A stretch of DNA of 8,689 nucleotides from an uncultured Lachnospiraceae bacterium (GTDB taxonomy: Bacteria; Bacillota; Clostridia; Lachnospirales; Lachnospiraceae): contig CAJUAE010000124.1 in the NCBI GenBank assembly GCA_910583965.1, positions 1 to 8,689 of the forward strand, written 5' to 3'. Position 1 is the stretch's first letter; each line of letters begins with the position of its first letter. The notes under the pieces were generated by a model. The model ran no database searches, was not told where the DNA came from, and saw nothing but the letters and a program-made list of their open reading frames with translations. Of the stretch, positions 5,307 to 8,689 are shown one piece after another. Both the position numbers and the translations under genes were made by a program.

Positions 5307-5330
5307 AAATTTTATGAAATTTTATGAAAT
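5307..5330. repeat. Tandem 10-bp repeat between gatB and the DUF4474-type gene
   Basis: TTTATGAAAT occurs twice in direct tandem at 5311-5330, preceded by AAAT. On the minus strand this yields two overlapping copies of TTTCATAAAATTT (5307-5319 and 5317-5329), the same 13-mer found at 3387-3399. Confidence 0.7.
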
Positions 5331-5341
5331 TGAATGCTGTA

Positions 5342-6772
5342 CTATAGCAACTCCTTAAGCATTTTATTCACCATATTAGGATCAGCTTTTCCCTTCATCG
5401 CTTTCATTGTCTGTCCAACCAAAAAACTAATCGCTTTTTCCTTGCCATTTCGATAGTCCTCCACTGACTTCGGATTTGCTACAATAATGTCCTCAATCGT
5501 TTTTTGGAGTTCTCTTTCGTCATTAACAGTCTTTAAACCTTTTTCTTCCACATATTTTTCAGGGTCAATATTCTTGTCAAACATCACCTCAAAAACTTCC
5601 TTTGCCACAGTAGAGTTTATTACTTTGCTGTCCACTAGTGTAATCAGCTTTGCAAGATTTTGCGGAGAGAAACAAATGTCTTGAGCATCTATGTTCTTCT
5701 CTTTCAGCAGTCGAAGCGTCTCCCCCATCAGCCAGTTTGACACCTTTTTTGGCTGTCCGCAGATTGCCACAGTCTCCTCAAACAAATCTGCCAAATGTTT
5801 TGAATCAGTAATGATACTGATATCATATGCAGGAATATCAAACTCCTTTTTGTAGCGTGCCATCTTCTCCTCACGAAACTCTGGTTGACTATTACGTATC
5901 TGTTCCAACCACACATCACTAATATAGACTGGAACCAAATCTGGATCTGGAAAATAACGATAATCCTGTGCATCTTCTTTTGAGCGCATAGTATAGGAAT
6001 ATTCCTTCGTATCATCCCAACGTCTTGTCTCCTGCACCACCTGCTGCCCTGCTTCAAGAAGTTCTATCTGCCGTTCGCGCTCCCCCTCTATTGCATGTGT
6101 AATTGCCCGAAATGAATTGAGATTTTTCATCTCTGTGCGTGTTCCAAATGCCTTTGTACCGATCTCTCTGACAGAAAGATTAACATCTGCACGCATAGAA
6201 CCTTCATTTAATTTGCAGTCGGAAGCGCCAAGATACTGCACAATCATACGCAACTTTTCCAGATATGCAATGACTTCCTCTGCACTTCGCATATCTGGTT
6301 TTGAGACAATCTCAATTAACGGCACACCAGAGCGATTGTAATCCACAAGAGAACAATCCTCCCACTCGTCATGAATCAACTTTCCAGCATCTTCTTCCAT
6401 ATGAATCTCATGGATTCCAACTGCTTTTTTTCCTGTGGAAGTCTCAATATTCACATACCCATTTCTGCATATTGGCAAATAAAGTTGACTAATTTGATAA
6501 TTCTGTGGATTATCTGGATAGAAATAATTTTTCCGGTCAAATTTGCAGTGCTGTGTAATTGTGCAATTCATAGCAAGTCCAACTGCTACTGCATAGTTTA
6601 CTACTTGTTTATTCAACACTGGAAGGGACCCTGGCATTCCTGTGCAGACAGGACAGGTATGGGTATTTGGTGCACCGCCAAACGCAGTGGAACAACCACA
6701 GAATATCTTTGTCTTTGTCGCAAGTTCCACATGAACTTCCAGACCAATCACAGTCTCGTATTGTTTTGCCAT
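5342..6772 (-). CDS. gatB: Asp-tRNA(Asn)/Glu-tRNA(Gln) amidotransferase subunit B
   Basis: GatB binds the mischarged tRNA and activates its side-chain carboxylate with ATP before GatA-derived ammonia converts it to the amide. The protein is full length (476 aa). Visible motifs are ETVIGLEVHVEL (metal-site residues E12 and H14 by analogy with the S. aureus enzyme), CGC...CPVC (C25, C27, C40, C43, a four-Cys set that may hold zinc), the FDRKNYFYPDNPQNYQISQ block (78-96), NRSGVPLIEIVSKPD (146-160), NEGSMRADVNLSVR and TEMKNLNSF. The C-terminal YqeY-like tail that contacts tRNA ends in FLVGQTMKAMKGKADPNMVN and the last few residues. ATG 6772 abuts the gatA stop with no intervening base and has AAGGAGGG 7 nt upstream, inside gatA. 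It is the last gene of the operon. Confidence 0.98.
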   Translation of the reverse strand: MAKQYETVIGLEVHVELATKTKIFCGCSTAFGGAPNTHTCPVCTGMPGSLPVLNKQVVNYAVAVGLAMNCTITQHCKFDRKNYFYPDNPQNYQISQLYLPICRNGYVNIETSTGKKAVGIHEIHMEEDAGKLIHDEWEDCSLVDYNRSGVPLIEIVSKPDMRSAEEVIAYLEKLRMIVQYLGASDCKLNEGSMRADVNLSVREIGTKAFGTRTEMKNLNSFRAITHAIEGERERQIELLEAGQQVVQETRRWDDTKEYSYTMRSKEDAQDYRYFPDPDLVPVYISDVWLEQIRNSQPEFREEKMARYKKEFDIPAYDISIITDSKHLADLFEETVAICGQPKKVSNWLMGETLRLLKEKNIDAQDICFSPQNLAKLITLVDSKVINSTVAKEVFEVMFDKNIDPEKYVEEKGLKTVNDERELQKTIEDIIVANPKSVEDYRNGKEKAISFLVGQTMKAMKGKADPNMVNKMLKELL

Positions 6773-8218
6773 TTACTTTCCCTCCTTACTCTGTTTTTCA
6801 TAAGTATATGCTGCCTGTATCAATTTCTTTTCCTGAAATCTATCTGCAATGAACTGCAATCCAATTGGTAGTCCTTTTGCATCTGTTCCACATGGAAGTG
6901 AGATTCCAGGCAAGCCCACCAAATTTACTGATATCGTATAAATATCCCCAAGATACATTTTTAAAGGGTCTGCAAGGCTTTCTCCAAGTTTTGGCGCAGT
7001 GGTTGGAGCAACAGGACCAAGAATCAAATCATACTTTGCAAAAGCTTCGTCAAAAACTTTTTTAATCATTGCCTTTACCTTCAAAGCTTTTAGATAATAA
7101 GCGTCATAGTAACCAGAGCTTAAAACGAATGCTCCAAGCATAATTCTACGCTTTACTTCCGCACCAAAGCCCTCAGAACGCGTCTTTTTATACATGTCAT
7201 GAAGTTTTTCAAATGATTTTGTACGATAACCATACTTAATACCATCAAAACGTTCTAAGTTTGAGCTTGCCTCTGCTGCTGCAATTGTATAATACGTTGG
7301 TATTGCATAGTCGACAAAGCTCAGATCGAATTCCTCAATTATCGCACCCCTTGCTGCTAATTTTTTTGCTGCTGTAAGTACTGCATTTTTCACTTCAATG
7401 TCAAGTCCTTCTCCAAGATAATCGCGTGGAATACCAATTTTCATTCCTTTTACATCATCAATTAGCGCCGCAGTAAAATTTGTGTCGTCTCTTTTGATAG
7501 ATGTGGAATCCTTTGTATCATGAGATGCAAGCACCTCCATAACAGTGGCACAGTCTGTCACATTTTTTGTCAATGGTCCTATCTGATCGAACGAAGATGC
7601 ATATGCAATCAATCCATAGCGTGAAACTGTTCCATATGTTGGCTTTAATCCTACCACGCCACAAAACGACGCTGGCTGCCTGATTGAACCTCCTGTGTCA
7701 GAACCCAGTGCAAACAAACACTCTCCTGCCGCCACTGCTGCCGCGGAACCACCTGAAGAACCTCCTGGAACATGGTCTGTATTCCATGGATTTCTAGTTA
7801 TGCCATATGCGGAAGTTTCTGTTGTGGAGCCCATCGCAAATTCATCCATATTGGTTTTACCAATTATCACTACACCTGCCTTTTCAAGATTAAGTACTGC
7901 CTCCGCTGAAAAAGTTGGAATAAAATTTTTCAATATTTTTGAGGAACATGTGGTTAACATTCCCTCTGTGCACATATTGTCTTTGATGGCAACTGGCACC
8001 CCAGCAAGAGCTCCTGTCAACTCGCCTTTTTCAATCTTTTTCTGCACATTTGTTGCTGCCTGCAATGCCCGTTCTTTGTCAATCGTCACATAGGCGTTGA
8101 TGGTGCTTTCCTTCTCATCAATCTGTGCAATCACCGCTTTCATCGCCTCTACTGCGGTGATTTTCCCTTCCTTAATTATCGTGGAAAGTTCCACCGCGCT
8201 GTATTCTAAAATATTCAT
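6773..8218 (-). CDS. gatA: Asp-tRNA(Asn)/Glu-tRNA(Gln) amidotransferase subunit A (glutaminase)
   Basis: GatA is the amidase-signature subunit that hydrolyses glutamine and passes ammonia to GatB. From ATG 8218 the protein has 481 residues, the usual length. The Ser-cisSer-Lys triad is intact at K79 (PVAIKDNMC), S154 (PGGSSGGS) and S178 (GSDTGGSIRQP). These numbers coincide with those I recall for the S. aureus enzyme. FIADRF near the C-terminus is also typical. The frame is open upstream to a TTG at 8251, but ATG 8218 is chosen because GGGGGA lies 5 nt before it and the family begins at this point. It is separated from gatC by 95 nt, longer than usual in this operon, and that gap contains a small GC hairpin. 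It abuts gatB exactly. Confidence 0.98.
   Translation of the reverse strand: MNILEYSAVELSTIIKEGKITAVEAMKAVIAQIDEKESTINAYVTIDKERALQAATNVQKKIEKGELTGALAGVPVAIKDNMCTEGMLTTCSSKILKNFIPTFSAEAVLNLEKAGVVIIGKTNMDEFAMGSTTETSAYGITRNPWNTDHVPGGSSGGSAAAVAAGECLFALGSDTGGSIRQPASFCGVVGLKPTYGTVSRYGLIAYASSFDQIGPLTKNVTDCATVMEVLASHDTKDSTSIKRDDTNFTAALIDDVKGMKIGIPRDYLGEGLDIEVKNAVLTAAKKLAARGAIIEEFDLSFVDYAIPTYYTIAAAEASSNLERFDGIKYGYRTKSFEKLHDMYKKTRSEGFGAEVKRRIMLGAFVLSSGYYDAYYLKALKVKAMIKKVFDEAFAKYDLILGPVAPTTAPKLGESLADPLKMYLGDIYTISVNLVGLPGISLPCGTDAKGLPIGLQFIADRFQEKKLIQAAYTYEKQSKEGK
6780..6787 (-). promoter_or_regulatory. Ribosome binding site for gatB inside the gatA 3' end
   Basis: AAGGAGGG on the minus strand lies 7 nt before ATG 6772 and within the last codons of gatA, favouring coupled, equimolar synthesis of A and B. 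Confidence 0.85.
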
Positions 8219-8223
8219 CTTAA

Positions 8224-8229
8224 TCCCCC
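8224..8229 (-). promoter_or_regulatory. Ribosome binding site deciding the gatA start
   Basis: Minus-strand GGGGGA with a 5-nt spacer to ATG 8218. It supports this ATG over the TTG at 8251. Confidence 0.75.
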
Positions 8230-8234
8230 ATGCC

Positions 8235-8247
8235 GCCGTTTGACGGC
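8235..8247. repeat. Short GC hairpin in the gatC-gatA gap
   Basis: GCCGT (8235-8239) pairs with ACGGC (8243-8247) around a 3-nt loop, just upstream of the gatA ribosome binding site. No T-run follows, so it is not a terminator. It could be an mRNA processing or stability element, or chance. Confidence 0.35.
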
Positions 8248-8313
8248 TCAAATAATGATAAACTGCTAAATACTCACGACAACAGTATCTTGAAAATAGT
8301 TTTTGGACAATTT

Positions 8314-8607
8314 CTAATCAAATGTTTTTGGTACCACAAACATATTGTCTTTCTCGACGGGCGCATTCTTCAAAATTTTTTTGCTCTCGTCACCATTTGT
8401 CACCACATCTTCTCGGAATACATTCTGTACTGGAAATACATGAGACATCGGTTCAATATTTGTCGTGTCCAACGCAGCTAACTTGTCAATATAATCCAAC
8501 ATCCTGCTCATATCCTTCTTTGCTTGCTCCTTCTCCTCTGTAGAAAGCGCAAGCTTAGTAAGAATCCCCACATGCTCGATGGTTTCATCTGTAATCACAT
8601 TTGCCAT
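8314..8607 (-). CDS. gatC: Asp-tRNA(Asn)/Glu-tRNA(Gln) amidotransferase subunit C
   Basis: GatC is the small subunit that wraps around GatA and ties it to GatB. It has 97 residues, normal for the family. The N-terminal helices (ITDETIEHVGILTKLALSTEE, spanning residues 5-25), the LDYIDKLAALDTTNIEPMSHVFP-type middle (about 37-59) and the FREDVV and FVVPKTFD end are characteristic. ATG 8607 is chosen because AGGAGG (8614-8619) lies 6 nt upstream. A TTG two codons earlier lies too close to the site. The frame stays open to the window edge at 8689, but nothing there suggests an N-terminal extension. I see no convincing promoter in the 82 bases upstream, so the operon may begin outside the window or have further upstream genes. 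Confidence 0.96.
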   Translation of the reverse strand: MANVITDETIEHVGILTKLALSTEEKEQAKKDMSRMLDYIDKLAALDTTNIEPMSHVFPVQNVFREDVVTNGDESKKILKNAPVEKDNMFVVPKTFD

Positions 8608-8613
8608 ATTCAA

Positions 8614-8619
8614 CCTCCT
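8614..8619 (-). promoter_or_regulatory. Ribosome binding site deciding the gatC start
   Basis: Consensus AGGAGG on the minus strand, 6 nt before ATG 8607. Confidence 0.85.
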
Positions 8620-8689
8620 GTTCTTGTAATACTTCTTTTTAAATTTAATGATAGTGAAATCTTTGATCTCACACGAACTCCCATCTGCC

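Noticed and set aside
6371..6871. 166-codon plus-strand open frame
   Set aside because: It lies antisense to the highly conserved gatB 5' end and gatA 3' end, and its translation is low-complexity and unlike a folded protein.
7695..8093. 132-codon plus-strand open frame rich in Ala, Pro and Glu
   Set aside because: It is the complement of the glycine/serine-rich amidase signature of gatA, which accounts for its composition.
8219..8251. 11-residue N-terminal extension of GatA from TTG 8251
   Set aside because: ATG 8218 has GGGGGA at proper spacing and places the catalytic residues at the family's usual positions.
1..8689. CRISPR array, tRNA or rRNA genes, prophage or attachment-site repeats
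   Set aside because: No regularly spaced repeats, cloverleaf sequence, rRNA-like stretch or flanking duplication was seen on either strand.

Overview
The window is AT-rich (my estimate from reading, not computed, is roughly 35-40% GC), and every credible gene lies on the minus strand, so transcription runs from high to low coordinates. Strong AGGAGG-type ribosome binding sites, a gatCAB operon and the DUF4474-type/phosphoesterase gene pair suggest a Gram-positive Clostridia member, most likely a gut Lachnospiraceae. The family-level assignment is inference from remembered protein styles.

Region 8689-5342 is a conserved housekeeping operon, gatC-gatA-gatB. It encodes the tRNA-dependent amidotransferase that converts Glu-tRNA(Gln) to Gln-tRNA(Gln), and/or Asp-tRNA(Asn) to Asn-tRNA(Asn). 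All three genes look intact. gatA ends exactly where gatB begins.

Region 5341-3487 holds a two-gene unit: a membrane-anchored, cysteine-rich DUF4474-type protein followed by a calcineurin-like metallophosphoesterase. They are joined by a GTGA stop/start overlap. The intergenic region before them has a tandem 10-bp repeat and a 46-bp imperfect palindrome centred on a TATAAT box.

Region 3486-1137 looks accessory. It contains an unrecognised 170-residue protein, an Xre-type helix-turn-helix fused to a Uma2 (PD-(D/E)xK) nuclease-like domain, and a minimal DprA-like protein reduced to the Rossmann/SLOG core. A textbook TTGACA-16-TATAAT promoter drives the Xre-Uma2 gene. Two identical 14-bp repeats in its leader are plausible operator sites for the encoded regulator.

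Region 1136-1 is the wreck of an IS200/IS605-family element. The tnpB gene has lost its start, carries an amber codon, and has an in-frame deletion that removes the middle of the RuvC domain. Its 3' end, which in this family encodes the omega/reRNA scaffold and the element's right end, still looks complete. A 43-codon open frame of unknown meaning begins exactly at the element's right boundary. There is no CRISPR array, tRNA, rRNA or convincing rho-independent terminator on the coding strand.
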